NCBI GenBank assembly: GCA_029554865.1
Contig: JAKPUX010000056.1
Location: 1 to 64,000 of the forward strand
Direction: 5' to 3'
Length of the DNA: 64,000 nucleotides
From: a bacterium
Lineage (GTDB): Bacteria; Zhuqueibacterota; Zhuqueibacteria; Residuimicrobiales; Residuimicrobiaceae
Shown in pieces: positions 1 through 8,700 of the stretch. The notes under the pieces were generated by a model. That model saw nothing but the letters and a program-made list of their open reading frames with translations. It had not been told where the DNA came from and searched no databases. Position 1 is the stretch's first letter. Each line of letters begins with the position of its first letter. A program made the position numbers and the translations under genes.

Positions 1-66
1 ACTTGATCGGCAGTCCGGGCCATACCCATGGCCATTTTAAATAGATCATTCGAAAGGAGATCCCGC

Positions 67-1038
67 ATGCATCACTACAAAGAGCTTGGCCTCGTGAACA
101 CCCGGGAGATGTTCGCCAAAGCCATGGCCGGCAAATACGCCATACCGGCTTACAATTTTAACAATATGGAGCAGCTGCAGGCGATCATCACGGCCTGCAT
201 CGAGACCAAATCCCCGGTGATTTTGCAGGTCTCCTCGGGCGCGCGCAAGTACGCCAACCAGATCCTGCTGCGCTACATGGCCATGGGCGCCATGGAGATC
301 ATCAAGGATGCGGGCGTGACCCTGCCGGTGGCCCTTCACCTCGACCATGGCGACACCTATGAACTCTGCGTCTCCTGCATCGAGTCCGGCTTCTCCTCGG
401 TCATGATCGATGGTTCGGCCCACTCTTTCGCGGATAATATGGCCCTGACAAAAAAAGTGGTTGAGTATGCCCACAGCCATGACGTCACCGTCGAGGGCGA
501 GCTCGGCGTCCTGGCCGGCATCGAGGATGAGGTCAGCCACGAGGCCAGCCACTACACCAATCCCGATGACGTCGAAGAGTTCGTCGCCAAAACCGGAGTC
601 GACAGCCTGGCGATCTCGATCGGCACCTCCCACGGCGCCTACAAGTTCAAGGTGAAACCGGGCGAAGAGGTTCCGCCTCTCCGTTTCGACATCCTCGAAG
701 AGGTCGAGCGCCGCATTCCCGGCTTCCCCATCGTCCTGCACGGGGCCAGCTCGGTGATGCCCGAGTATGTGGAGATGATCAATCAGTACGGCGGCAAAAT
801 GGAGAACGCCGCGGGCATTCCCGAAGAGCAGCTGCGCCGTGCCGCCGCCTCGTCGGTCTGCAAGATCAACATCGACAGCGATGGCCGCCTGGCCATGACC
901 GCCAAGATCCGCGAGGTCTTTGCGACCAAGCCCGCCGAATTCGATCCGCGCAAGTACCTCGGCCCGGCCCGCGACGCCCTGGTCGGGATGTACAAGCATA
1001 AAAACGAGCATGTGCTCGGCAGCGCCGGCAAGGCGTGA
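67..1038 (+). CDS. fba: Class II fructose-bisphosphate aldolase
   Basis: A 323-residue zinc-dependent aldolase, predicted to cleave fructose 1,6-bisphosphate to dihydroxyacetone phosphate and glyceraldehyde 3-phosphate in the cytoplasm. Visible family motifs are AYNFNNMEQLQAI near the N-terminus, the metal-binding HLDHGD, the EGELGVLAG stretch, SIGTSHGAYK and HGASS. The whole chain reads like the roughly 330-residue bacterial Fba type. An upstream ATG at position 28 is possible, but the ATG used here has AAAGGAGA just ahead of it. A strong terminator follows. It is convergent with the - strand inositol block, so it may be a housekeeping gene, although an aldolase could also serve a phosphorylated product of that block. 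The GatY/KbaY tagatose-bisphosphate type is less likely given the length and motif wording. Confidence 0.92.
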   Translation: MHHYKELGLVNTREMFAKAMAGKYAIPAYNFNNMEQLQAIITACIETKSPVILQVSSGARKYANQILLRYMAMGAMEIIKDAGVTLPVALHLDHGDTYELCVSCIESGFSSVMIDGSAHSFADNMALTKKVVEYAHSHDVTVEGELGVLAGIEDEVSHEASHYTNPDDVEEFVAKTGVDSLAISIGTSHGAYKFKVKPGEEVPPLRFDILEEVERRIPGFPIVLHGASSVMPEYVEMINQYGGKMENAAGIPEEQLRRAAASSVCKINIDSDGRLAMTAKIREVFATKPAEFDPRKYLGPARDALVGMYKHKNEHVLGSAGKA

Positions 1039-1053
1039 TCCCGATCCAGCAAT

Positions 1054-1082
1054 AAAAAAGGCGGCTCATGGCCGCCTTTTTT
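1054..1082. terminator. Bidirectional rho-independent terminator
   Basis: A near-perfect hairpin with a GGCGGC / GCCGCC core, flanked by six A on the left and six T on the right, loop TCATG. It can end both the aldolase gene and, read the other way, the GH43 gene that stops 46 bases downstream. Confidence 0.9.
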
Positions 1083-1127
1083 GTTTAACCGGGGTAATTT
1101 GCTCTCCCCTCGTGGAATCTCCCCATC

Positions 1128-3395
1128 TCACCTCAGCACTGCGAGCTTTTTGCTCTGCATAAAATCCCCCGCCTCGAGCCGATAAAGATAGAGCCCGGCC
1201 GCGATGTCGCGCGCATCCCAGCGGATCTGATGCGTGCCAGCCGGGAGAGAGCCATCGACGAGAATCGCAATCTCCTCACCTTTGATGTTGAATATACTGA
1301 GCTTAGTCCGGCCACTTCTTGGCAGGTAGTACTCAATGGTAGTCGCCGGATTGAAGGGATTGGGATAGTTTTGCTCCAGCCGGAACTGTTCCGGCCGGGC
1401 GGAGTGCGGCTGCTCCTGGATCGAGGTCATGGTGTCCATCACGGCGGTGAACTGAAACAGACGCAGCTGAAACAGCTTGCCGGTTTCCGTGCCGGTGAAT
1501 TTGAGATAGAGATCATGCCGGCCGGAGATCGGGGCCACCGCCGACGCGAAGGTTTGAAAGGTTCTCAAGCCGCCGGTGTGATTGATGGGGCAGTCGGCGA
1601 TTTTACGGCCGGTATCCAGAGAATCTATCCAGACCTCGATGCGGCTGCCGGTCGTGATGCAGGAAGCGACTACCTTCAGGGAGTCCGGCACCCTGTTGTA
1701 CTCGTCCTGGCCGAATTCGACACCCGCATAGAGCGCCCAGTCATTCGGATGGATGTTGTCCAGCACATACCCCGGGCTGTTATAGGAGCGGGTTGTGCCA
1801 AATTGATTGCAGGGCCAATCCGCCAGAATGGGCGAGTAGGCATCCCGGTAGATATAGCAATCAAACCACGCCGCAGCTGATCCCGCCACATACAATCCCT
1901 GCCGGGTGCCGGTAAAGGTCGTAAAATCGGAAAAGGAGTCGATCTGTGAGATATCCACCGCCTGGCCGACCTCGGTCCATTGCACCCCATCCCCGCTGAA
2001 CCAGCCGCTGATGGAGTGGTTGATACGGAGCAGCTTGAGCCACAGGGTGTCGCCGATGCTGTTTTCTGTCTCAAATTTGGCCGATAAAAATGTAAAGTTG
2101 ATCATCCTTTTTCCGGCGCTTGACAGCGAACTGGCGAGCTTGACAGACATGGTTTCATCTCCCCGTACGATCCAGAGTCCGGCTTCATCGGCTGTCGAAC
2201 CCGGGGCAAAGTCGAGGCGGGTGATCAACGAATAATTGTGCTCCGCGTCGTTCTTGATCACCGTCATTGCTTTATGCCTGCTTTTGGCGGAGAGGCGCAG
2301 CCATCCGGGACGCTCACTCAGGGATGATTTGCTGGCGGGGGTGTAGCCGAGGAATGACCACTCCGGGTGCAAACCGGCCGAAGTGAAAAAATCCGATTTG
2401 GGCACCATCCAGGGGATACCGCTGCCGGACAATCGCGGCGCCGTAAAGGGTTGATTAACGGGATAATCGGCCACCGGTTTGCCGCCGGCATTATAACGGA
2501 CCTGGTTGAGTAGGCCCTGCCTGCCCTGGCCTTTCCACTCCCCCTTGGCATAGAGCGGGTGCACAATCCACGAGGTGCTGTCGTCGAGCATAACCACAGG
2601 TGAGGCATGATTCGGATTTTCGAACAGTGAGCCGCCTTTCAGGGGATCATTTTCGTTGAAAAAGTCACCCGGCAACTCCCATGCTGAGGCTTCGGCGGTC
2701 AGGGTCCTGCTCCGCATCACTTTCTGTCCGCCGCCCAGGTCCCTGGCGAACGAGTAATAATAGTATCCGCCATGCTTCCACATTACCGGCCCTTCGGCCC
2801 AGCTGTAAGGATAGAGTGGATCGGGATTCAGCCACTTTAGATCGTAGACCACTCCGGTCGGCTGACCGTCCCTGCCCAACTCAACGATGCCGTTATTGGG
2901 CTTGCCGTTTTTTACGACCAGATACCATTTGTTGTCGTCGTCGATAAAAAGGGAGTTGTCATATCCCAGGCCGTAGGGCAGGCTTGCCGGATTTTTCACG
3001 CTCACAGGCATACTCCAGGGGCCTTTTGGATCCGGCGCTTTCGTAAAATGCATGGTATTGCCCCGTGAAAAGAAATACCAGCAGGTGTGGTCGTAGTATA
3101 CCAGATGGCCGCCCCAGCAGCCGCCTCCCGGTTTGTCTTCGTAGCCGGACCACGTCGCGCTCACCGGCTGGGCGATGGCCTCCCAGTGTACCAGATCGGT
3201 CGAATGATAGATCACCGGAGTCGGGTTGAAAGAGGAGCCGGCGGTATAGTAATCGTTGCCGATCCGGGTCAGCGTACAATCGGGGTGATCACCAGGGATC
3301 ACCGGATTCATATAACTCCTGAAGGATGGAGATTGCCCGATTGCAGCGCTCCACACCAGCAGGCCCATGGCAAGAATTATCCTGTATCGGACCAC
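1128..3395 (-). CDS. Secreted GH43 glycosidase with CBM6 and T9SS sorting domain
   Basis: A 755-residue exported enzyme, likely a beta-xylosidase or arabinofuranosidase acting on hemicellulose side chains. A signal peptide (residues 1-20, ending around AIGQ) leads into a five-bladed GH43 domain with NPVIPGDHPDCTL (candidate catalytic base Asp), DNSLFIDDD and WAEGPVMWK (candidate acid Glu). A beta-sandwich of the GH43 C-terminal type follows (about 330-520), then a CBM6-like module (about 530-660, with the typical TGGLRTFQ and GRHDLYLKF) and a FlgD-like type IX sorting domain starting at EQNYPNPFNPATTIEYY. The start is GTG; it gives the basic N-terminus a signal peptide needs. It is last in the - strand block, behind a TonB-dependent receptor. 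The exact substrate cannot be read from sequence. Confidence 0.88.
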   Translation of the reverse strand: MVRYRIILAMGLLVWSAAIGQSPSFRSYMNPVIPGDHPDCTLTRIGNDYYTAGSSFNPTPVIYHSTDLVHWEAIAQPVSATWSGYEDKPGGGCWGGHLVYYDHTCWYFFSRGNTMHFTKAPDPKGPWSMPVSVKNPASLPYGLGYDNSLFIDDDNKWYLVVKNGKPNNGIVELGRDGQPTGVVYDLKWLNPDPLYPYSWAEGPVMWKHGGYYYYSFARDLGGGQKVMRSRTLTAEASAWELPGDFFNENDPLKGGSLFENPNHASPVVMLDDSTSWIVHPLYAKGEWKGQGRQGLLNQVRYNAGGKPVADYPVNQPFTAPRLSGSGIPWMVPKSDFFTSAGLHPEWSFLGYTPASKSSLSERPGWLRLSAKSRHKAMTVIKNDAEHNYSLITRLDFAPGSTADEAGLWIVRGDETMSVKLASSLSSAGKRMINFTFLSAKFETENSIGDTLWLKLLRINHSISGWFSGDGVQWTEVGQAVDISQIDSFSDFTTFTGTRQGLYVAGSAAAWFDCYIYRDAYSPILADWPCNQFGTTRSYNSPGYVLDNIHPNDWALYAGVEFGQDEYNRVPDSLKVVASCITTGSRIEVWIDSLDTGRKIADCPINHTGGLRTFQTFASAVAPISGRHDLYLKFTGTETGKLFQLRLFQFTAVMDTMTSIQEQPHSARPEQFRLEQNYPNPFNPATTIEYYLPRSGRTKLSIFNIKGEEIAILVDGSLPAGTHQIRWDARDIAAGLYLYRLEAGDFMQSKKLAVLR

Positions 3396-3446
3396 AATTT
3401 TATCCCGTCACTAAAAAGACAACCTGATGGCGAAGGAACAGGGGTA

Positions 3447-3493
3447 TCACAACAAAACATCCCGGGACTGCCCTGGGGCAAGTTCCCGGGATG
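3447..3493 (-). terminator. Probable terminator after the TonB receptor gene
   Basis: A perfect 10-base inverted repeat (CATCCCGGGA / TCCCGGGATG) separated by 16 bases. Read on the - strand it is followed by GTTTTGTTG, a weak T-rich tail. It lies between the receptor stop and the GH43 start. Confidence 0.5.
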
Positions 3494-3553
3494 TGGTTGC
3501 GATTCTCCCACAGTATCAGCGGATTGGTTAATGCCTCCGCTTCAGCCAGATCC

Positions 3554-6358
3554 TTACATCTCGAACTTGAAGCCGGCGTGCATCCACCAGGAGTAGAATT
3601 CGCGCTGGATCGGCCGCAGGGTGTCGCCGAAATAGTAGCGCATCGGTTCGTTGTTGAGATTGATCGCCTGGAGATAGAATTGCACATTCCTGGTGATTTG
3701 CTGGCTGGCGGCCAGGTCCCACTGGATGTGGTTGTCATAGTAGACATCCTCATCCTCCGAATCGCCCAGTTCATAGAGGAACTTGCCGTGATAGTTGAGG
3801 CCGACGCGGCCGGTGAAGCCGCCCTTTTCGTAGCTGATGGCAAAGTTGGCTATATTGGCGGACTGCCCGGCGAGGGGGATGCCGGTGCGCTCTTCGCCGT
3901 CGAAGACGATCGAGGCGTCGGAGGAGGTCCAGGTATAGTTGGCATAGACACCGAATCCGCTCATCCAGCCGGGCAGGAAGGTCAGCTGCTGCTGCCAATT
4001 GAGCTCAAGCCCGGTCAGGGTGGCATCATCGCCCTGGACAATCTGTTCGACCTCATAACCTTCGTAAGCGCCCTCCTCCAGCTCATACTGCGAGGGGTAC
4101 ATGGTCTTCTTGAGCTGTTTGTGGAACACACCCCCGGAGAGAAGGCCGATGCCCTGGAAGTAGTGCTCGGCGAGGAGGTCGAGGTTCAGCGAGGTGGTTG
4201 GCTTGAGATCGGGATTGCCGATCGACATCTCCTCATCCTCGCGGTTGATGATGCGGAAGGGCACGAGGGCTTCGTAATTGGGCCGCGCCAGTCCGGTGGT
4301 CAAGGCCGCGCGCAGGTTGGTATTGGGGGTGACGCGGTAGCGCAGGTGGAGCATGGGCAAAAAGTTGTTGTAATCCGAGGTCTTGGTAATCTCGGTGGTG
4401 CTTTCGTAATCTCCCTCCTCGTTAAAAACCACCTCATGGCCAGTGTAATCGTTTTTGGTCATCTCGTCGCGGAAGCCTGCCAGGGCCATGAGGTTGCCGA
4501 AATTGAGGGTAGTCATGCCGTAAAAGGCATAGACATCCTCAGTGGCGTCATAGGTGGCGCCGTCCGAGTCCTCGTAGAGGATCTCACCTTCGAGCAGGTT
4601 GCCCTGGTTGGCATCGAAAAAGGCCCAGCTCTTGTCGGGGTCGAAGGCGGGGGGCTGGCGGTAGGCGTTATCGAGAAAACCTTCATTCTTGTAGTCCCCG
4701 ACGAAATCGGTCATCAGGACGTCGTCATCCCCCTCCCAGCCGTATTCCCAGATATTCTCGTTGCGGTTCTTGTTCTTGAGGGTCGCCTTGGCGCCGAGCT
4801 TGAAGGTGCCAGGATTGACGCCGAGCATGTAGGGGATCTCGAGGTTGAACTGGCCGTTGATGTCCTTGTCGGTGGTGAGGTTGTCATGCCATTCCAGCTT
4901 GTCGAAGGTGAAATGGCCGGGATCGTACTCGTAACCGGCGCCCAGGTTGGTGGTCCATTTCGGGATGTCGGGGTCGGAAAGGTCGAGTTCGAAGTCAGGA
5001 TCCTCGTCCATTTCAAAACCGGCTTCCATGTGCTTGGGTTCATCCTCAGCCGCATAGCTATAGGACAGGCGGTAGTCGAGTTTGACCTTGCTGAACTGGT
5101 GTTCGCCGCCGGCGGCAATGTTGTAGATGGTCTGGTTCTGGTCGCGATTGCGGAATGCGGCCTCGATTTTGCCCTCAGTAATCGAGGTGGCGGTCTGATA
5201 CTCGCCATCCTCGGGGAGGATCACCAGGGCGCGGCGGCTTTCGCTGTCATCGTAGCGGCTGAAGAGGCCGCTCAGGAAGAACTTGTGGCCGGGTTTGAGG
5301 AGATAGTCGGCGGTGCCGGAGAGGGTCAGGCGGTCGCGGATGAAGGCGTAATCACGCATCTCCATGTTCTGAAGGGCGAAATCGGCCTCGGAGCCGTCGG
5401 CCAGATCGGCGCCACCCCACTCCATCTCGTTGTTGTCCGAGCCGCGCTGGCTGCGCTGGAAGCTGGCGCTGAACATCAGGCCGATATTCTGGGCCTCGCC
5501 GAAATGGCTGCCGTAGGTGACGCCGCCCTGAAGGATCGGCTTGCCGCGCAGGTTGTCATAGCCGGAGCCGGCGGTGAGGCTGAAGACGCGGCCAGGATAG
5601 TCGAGGGCACTCTTGGTGCGCAGGTTGACCGAGCCGCCAATGGCGTTGGCATCCATGTCCGGAGTGATCGCCTTGGTGACCTCGATCCCGGCCAGTTGGT
5701 CGGCGGCGATAGCATCAAGGGCGACATAGCGGACATCGCCCTGGGGCGAGGGGATCTTTTCGCCATTGATGGTCACCGAGCTGAGCTGGGCGGACATGCC
5801 GCGTACGAGCACATAGCGGCCCTCGCCCTGGTCGCGTTCGACGGCGACGCCCGGGATGCGCTGCACCACCTCCGCCGAGTTGACGTCGGGGAAGCGCTGC
5901 ATCTGTTCAGAGTCGACGACATTCTCGATCTTGGCTGCCGTGCGCTGCTGGCTGAGGGCCTTGATCTGGCCGACGCGCAGGCCATTGACGACGACCTCGC
6001 CGCCCTCGATGTAGCTGATCTGGAGGGTGATGTCGCGCTTGACATCGGCACCGGCCGTGACCGTCACGTCCCCGGTGTACCTTTCATAACCCAGGTAGCT
6101 GACTACGAGCGTATGCGCTCCGGCCGGGACATTTTCGATGGTGTAGCGGCCCTGGCGGTCGCTCGCCGCACCCAGCTGCGTCCCCTGCACCAGGACATTG
6201 GCGCCGGGCAGAAAGGCCCCGGATTTGGCGTCGACCACCTTACCGGTGATGCGCCCGGATTGCGCCATCAGCGCTGTAGCGGCCAGCATCAGAGCCAGAA
6301 AAATAACCAGCGCTCCATTGAAATTAGCGAGCCCCCATCCTCTACTCCTTGTTCTCAT
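3554..6358 (-). CDS. TonB-dependent outer-membrane receptor (934 aa)
   Basis: An outer-membrane importer that would take up a ligand with TonB energy. After a signal peptide (ALMAQ end near residue 33) comes a carboxypeptidase-regulatory-like domain (about 36-110, GRITGKVVDAKSGAFLPGAN). The plug domain follows, with NSAEVVQRIPGVAVERDQGE and VLVRGM, and then a long beta-barrel rich in aromatic and acidic residues; it ends in GFKFEM, an aromatic C-terminal strand. The start was placed at the ATG preceded by AAAGGAGG, 11 codons inside the longest frame. The phytase gene lies directly upstream on the same strand, so an organic phosphate or a plant glycan are both reasonable ligands. The ligand is inference; the family call is firm. 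Confidence 0.9.
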   Translation of the reverse strand: MRTRSRGWGLANFNGALVIFLALMLAATALMAQSGRITGKVVDAKSGAFLPGANVLVQGTQLGAASDRQGRYTIENVPAGAHTLVVSYLGYERYTGDVTVTAGADVKRDITLQISYIEGGEVVVNGLRVGQIKALSQQRTAAKIENVVDSEQMQRFPDVNSAEVVQRIPGVAVERDQGEGRYVLVRGMSAQLSSVTINGEKIPSPQGDVRYVALDAIAADQLAGIEVTKAITPDMDANAIGGSVNLRTKSALDYPGRVFSLTAGSGYDNLRGKPILQGGVTYGSHFGEAQNIGLMFSASFQRSQRGSDNNEMEWGGADLADGSEADFALQNMEMRDYAFIRDRLTLSGTADYLLKPGHKFFLSGLFSRYDDSESRRALVILPEDGEYQTATSITEGKIEAAFRNRDQNQTIYNIAAGGEHQFSKVKLDYRLSYSYAAEDEPKHMEAGFEMDEDPDFELDLSDPDIPKWTTNLGAGYEYDPGHFTFDKLEWHDNLTTDKDINGQFNLEIPYMLGVNPGTFKLGAKATLKNKNRNENIWEYGWEGDDDVLMTDFVGDYKNEGFLDNAYRQPPAFDPDKSWAFFDANQGNLLEGEILYEDSDGATYDATEDVYAFYGMTTLNFGNLMALAGFRDEMTKNDYTGHEVVFNEEGDYESTTEITKTSDYNNFLPMLHLRYRVTPNTNLRAALTTGLARPNYEALVPFRIINREDEEMSIGNPDLKPTTSLNLDLLAEHYFQGIGLLSGGVFHKQLKKTMYPSQYELEEGAYEGYEVEQIVQGDDATLTGLELNWQQQLTFLPGWMSGFGVYANYTWTSSDASIVFDGEERTGIPLAGQSANIANFAISYEKGGFTGRVGLNYHGKFLYELGDSEDEDVYYDNHIQWDLAASQQITRNVQFYLQAINLNNEPMRYYFGDTLRPIQREFYSWWMHAGFKFEM

Positions 6359-6525
6359 TCCTGCCTCCTTTGGGTTAGCTTGATGATGCACATGGCTGGT
6401 AAGTATATGGGTGCAGCAATAATCTCTTCGGGAAAACGCTGTACTGCTTTACTGATGTGACGCCGCCTTGCGGGGATCGGCTCAGCTTTACAGGGGCGGC
6501 GTGATCATCAGGGTCAATTTGTTTG

Positions 6526-7626
6526 CTACCTGCCGGTCATCTCCAGTTCTGTGCCGGCGATATCGCTCCAGTCGTAGTAATGGAAGGTTTTGTTGTCCGA
6601 CATGGCTACGAAGAGACCGTGCGGGTAGGTCTGATTGAGGGCAACTGAGGTCACCTCGGAGCCGTCGCTCTCGCTGGTGGAGGTTTTGATCACCTTGACC
6701 AGGGTGTGCTGATGGGGCTGCCCGGGTTCGCCTTCGCGCTTGAAGATATGGAACTTGTTCGCTTGCTGATCGCTGACGAGGATATAGCCCCGTCCGCCGG
6801 GAAGGGTATAGATCGAGATGCCCTCGAGGTCCCCTGCAAAGCCCGTGCGGGCGAAGAAGGCGAGTTCGTTGTTTGCACCGGCTTGATCAGGGTCCGCAAG
6901 GTACTTGCGCACCCCGATCTGCTCGTCCGAATAATAGACGTAGCCCAGTTCATCATCCACGGCGATGGCTTCGATCTCCTTTTTGCCACTGTAGAGGCCG
7001 AATTCCCGCACCTTGGTCGCCTTGACCGTCCCGGAGCCGTCGTCCTCGAGCAAATACTGCCAGAGGTAGCGGCCGTCGGTGGGGCCGTCCTTGCGGCCGA
7101 CGATGGCGTAGATACGGCCGTCGGCGGGCCTTTTGTAGAGGGCGATGCCCATCGGATCACGCAGGGTTTCGCCCGCAAAGACCTCGATGCCGCCGCCGTC
7201 GACCGGCCGCATGTCTGGCAGGCTGAAGATGCGGATGCGGTTGAGCAACCGCTCGGTGGTGACAGCGATGTCGACTGGCCGGCCGCCGAGTATGAGGCCG
7301 TACTCGACATCGACATTATTGGGCCGCTGCAGGGGGCGCACGCACTTTTCCGGGATGATTTTGCCATTGAGATCAAAAACATAGAGGCCGCCGTTGGCCT
7401 CCTTGTCGGTGCCAATGACCAGGCTCTGCGCCGGGTCGCCGGGATGGATCCAGATGGCCGGATCGTCGGAATCGAACTGCACCGGCTCGGTCACGATCAC
7501 CGGTTTGAGGGGCTTGTCGGCGGAACAGAGTTTGCAGCGGGAACAATCGAGGGAGAAAAGGGAGAAGAGCAGCATGAGTGCTGCTAAAAAGTGGTAAAAA
7601 TGGGGGCGTCCGGATGTCACCTTCAT
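6526..7626 (-). CDS. Secreted beta-propeller phytase
   Basis: A 366-residue calcium-dependent phytase-like enzyme, predicted to remove phosphate from phytate (inositol hexakisphosphate) outside the cytoplasm. Family signs are the early DSDDPAIWIHPGDPAQS and IGTDKEANGGLYVFDLNGK, then RPNNVDVEYG, EIEAIAVDDELGYVYYSDE and LEGISIY, all typical of the six-bladed 3-phytase fold. The N-terminus has a hydrophobic export signal followed by CSRCKLC. The first of these cysteines might be a lipid site, but the residue before it is Asp, which is unusual. The start is at the ATG 8 bases after GGAGG; an ATG four codons upstream overlaps that ribosome-binding site. It sits between a PfkB kinase and a TonB receptor, in line with inositol catabolic genes, which gives the phytase an obvious purpose. 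Confidence 0.87.
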   Translation of the reverse strand: MKVTSGRPHFYHFLAALMLLFSLFSLDCSRCKLCSADKPLKPVIVTEPVQFDSDDPAIWIHPGDPAQSLVIGTDKEANGGLYVFDLNGKIIPEKCVRPLQRPNNVDVEYGLILGGRPVDIAVTTERLLNRIRIFSLPDMRPVDGGGIEVFAGETLRDPMGIALYKRPADGRIYAIVGRKDGPTDGRYLWQYLLEDDGSGTVKATKVREFGLYSGKKEIEAIAVDDELGYVYYSDEQIGVRKYLADPDQAGANNELAFFARTGFAGDLEGISIYTLPGGRGYILVSDQQANKFHIFKREGEPGQPHQHTLVKVIKTSTSESDGSEVTSVALNQTYPHGLFVAMSDNKTFHYYDWSDIAGTELEMTGR

Positions 7627-7644
7627 TCTATCCTCCAATGTCTT

Positions 7645-7673
7645 AAATTAGCACATATATTCATTTCCTGCAA
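7645..7673 (-). promoter_or_regulatory. Possible sigma70-type promoter of the phytase gene
   Basis: On the - strand TTGCAG is followed after 17 bases by TAATTT, ending about 19 bases upstream of the phytase start codon. The boxes are imperfect, so this is only suggestive of a promoter separate from the upstream genes. Confidence 0.35.
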
Positions 7674-7713
7674 ATTAATTCTTTGTTAAGAAAAACTTTC
7701 CTTTTCGGTGGAT

Positions 7714-7788
7714 GCGGCCTCTCAGGCCCCGCTCTGTGTCAGAAAGAACTTGTCTTCTCAGGGAATGGCGGCCTCTCAGGCCCCGCTC
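7714..7788. repeat. Pair of 21-base direct repeats with internal hairpin
   Basis: The sequence GCGGCCTCTCAGGCCCCGCTC occurs twice, at 7714-7734 and 7768-7788. Each copy contains the short palindrome GGCCT-CTC-AGGCC. About 30 bases before each copy are also partly alike, so this looks like a diverged 54-base tandem duplication. The second copy overlaps the last codons of the PfkB kinase gene. Confidence 0.75.
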
Positions 7789-8678
7789 CGGTTGTATTTA
7801 CGCGCGATTTTGGTCTCGACATCCGTGACGCTGCGCTTGATCGGGCCCTCAGCCTCCATCTTGAGGCTGGTCACTGCCGCGGCCCAGACCGTGGCCTCCG
7901 CAGGCGGGGCGGTCAGCCTTTTGCATACATAGGCGGCGATGCAGGTATCGCCGCGGCCGCTGCGGCCCACCAGGGGCTCGGGCAGGAAAGGCGCCTCAAA
8001 GCTCTCGCCTCCGGCCAGCACGAGCAGGCCGTCACGATGCGAAAGGACCACCTCCTTCGGCCCCAGGCCGGCAAGCAGACGCGCCGCCTTGTGGATATCC
8101 TCCTCGCCGGTCATGCTCTTCGCTTCCACCGCATCAGTCTTGAGGATGTCGAAATAGGGCAGCACTTCGCTCTTCGCCTCCCAGCTGTCGAACTCGAGCA
8201 CTCCCTCCCCGTTGATGATGCGCACAAAGCCCTGGGCATCAGCCGAGAGCAGGCCCTTCTTCCTGCGCAGGTAGCTGATCACATCCAGATCGACCTCGCC
8301 GCGGGCCGAGGCGTTGATGAGAAAAGCCCTCGCCTCGAGATCAGTGAACTGGTCGGGGGTGAAGGAGCCGGCGGTATGGGTGACCGAGAGGATGCGGTTG
8401 TCGACGTTGTCGGTGGGATAGTAGAGGCGCATGTCGGTGGACCAGGGGGTCCAGGTGGGGTAGGCGTCGACGCCGATGTCAGTGAGGGCGTCGACGACAT
8501 GGACGTCACTGCGGGCCAGGCGGGTCACTGCCGCGGTCCTCAGCCCCATCATCCGCGCCACGTGGGCGCCGTAATTGAATCCCCCGCCGTCGACCTGGCG
8601 GGTGCCGGTTTTGGAGATGATGGTGTCCTTGGTATAATTGCCGAGCAGGACGATGTCGTAGGGTCTGGTTTCGTTCAT
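7776..8678 (-). CDS. PfkB-family sugar/inositol kinase
   Basis: A 300-residue ribokinase-fold kinase. The N-terminal VDGGGFNYGAHVARMMGL is the substrate-binding glycine region. GRSGRGDTCIAAYV near residues 237-250 is the PfkB signature with the catalytic Asp (GxGD). The T. maritima inositol cluster also holds a PfkB kinase (TM0415), so an inositol or keto-sugar-acid substrate is plausible. It could alternatively play an IolC-like role. It lies between an organophosphate antiporter gene and the phytase gene on the same strand. The family is certain; the substrate is not. Confidence 0.82.
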   Translation of the reverse strand: MNETRPYDIVLLGNYTKDTIISKTGTRQVDGGGFNYGAHVARMMGLRTAAVTRLARSDVHVVDALTDIGVDAYPTWTPWSTDMRLYYPTDNVDNRILSVTHTAGSFTPDQFTDLEARAFLINASARGEVDLDVISYLRRKKGLLSADAQGFVRIINGEGVLEFDSWEAKSEVLPYFDILKTDAVEAKSMTGEEDIHKAARLLAGLGPKEVVLSHRDGLLVLAGGESFEAPFLPEPLVGRSGRGDTCIAAYVCKRLTAPPAEATVWAAAVTSLKMEAEGPIKRSVTDVETKIARKYNRSGA

Positions 8679-8700
8679 ACTGTTCTTTCCTGTGTAGTGT

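Noticed and set aside
3491-6460. A 989-codon open frame on the + strand opposite the first TonB receptor gene
   Set aside because: It is antisense to a well-supported receptor with a signal peptide and motifs. Its translation is repetitive Gly/Ala/Val/Ile-rich text without domains, as expected from GC-rich codon bias.
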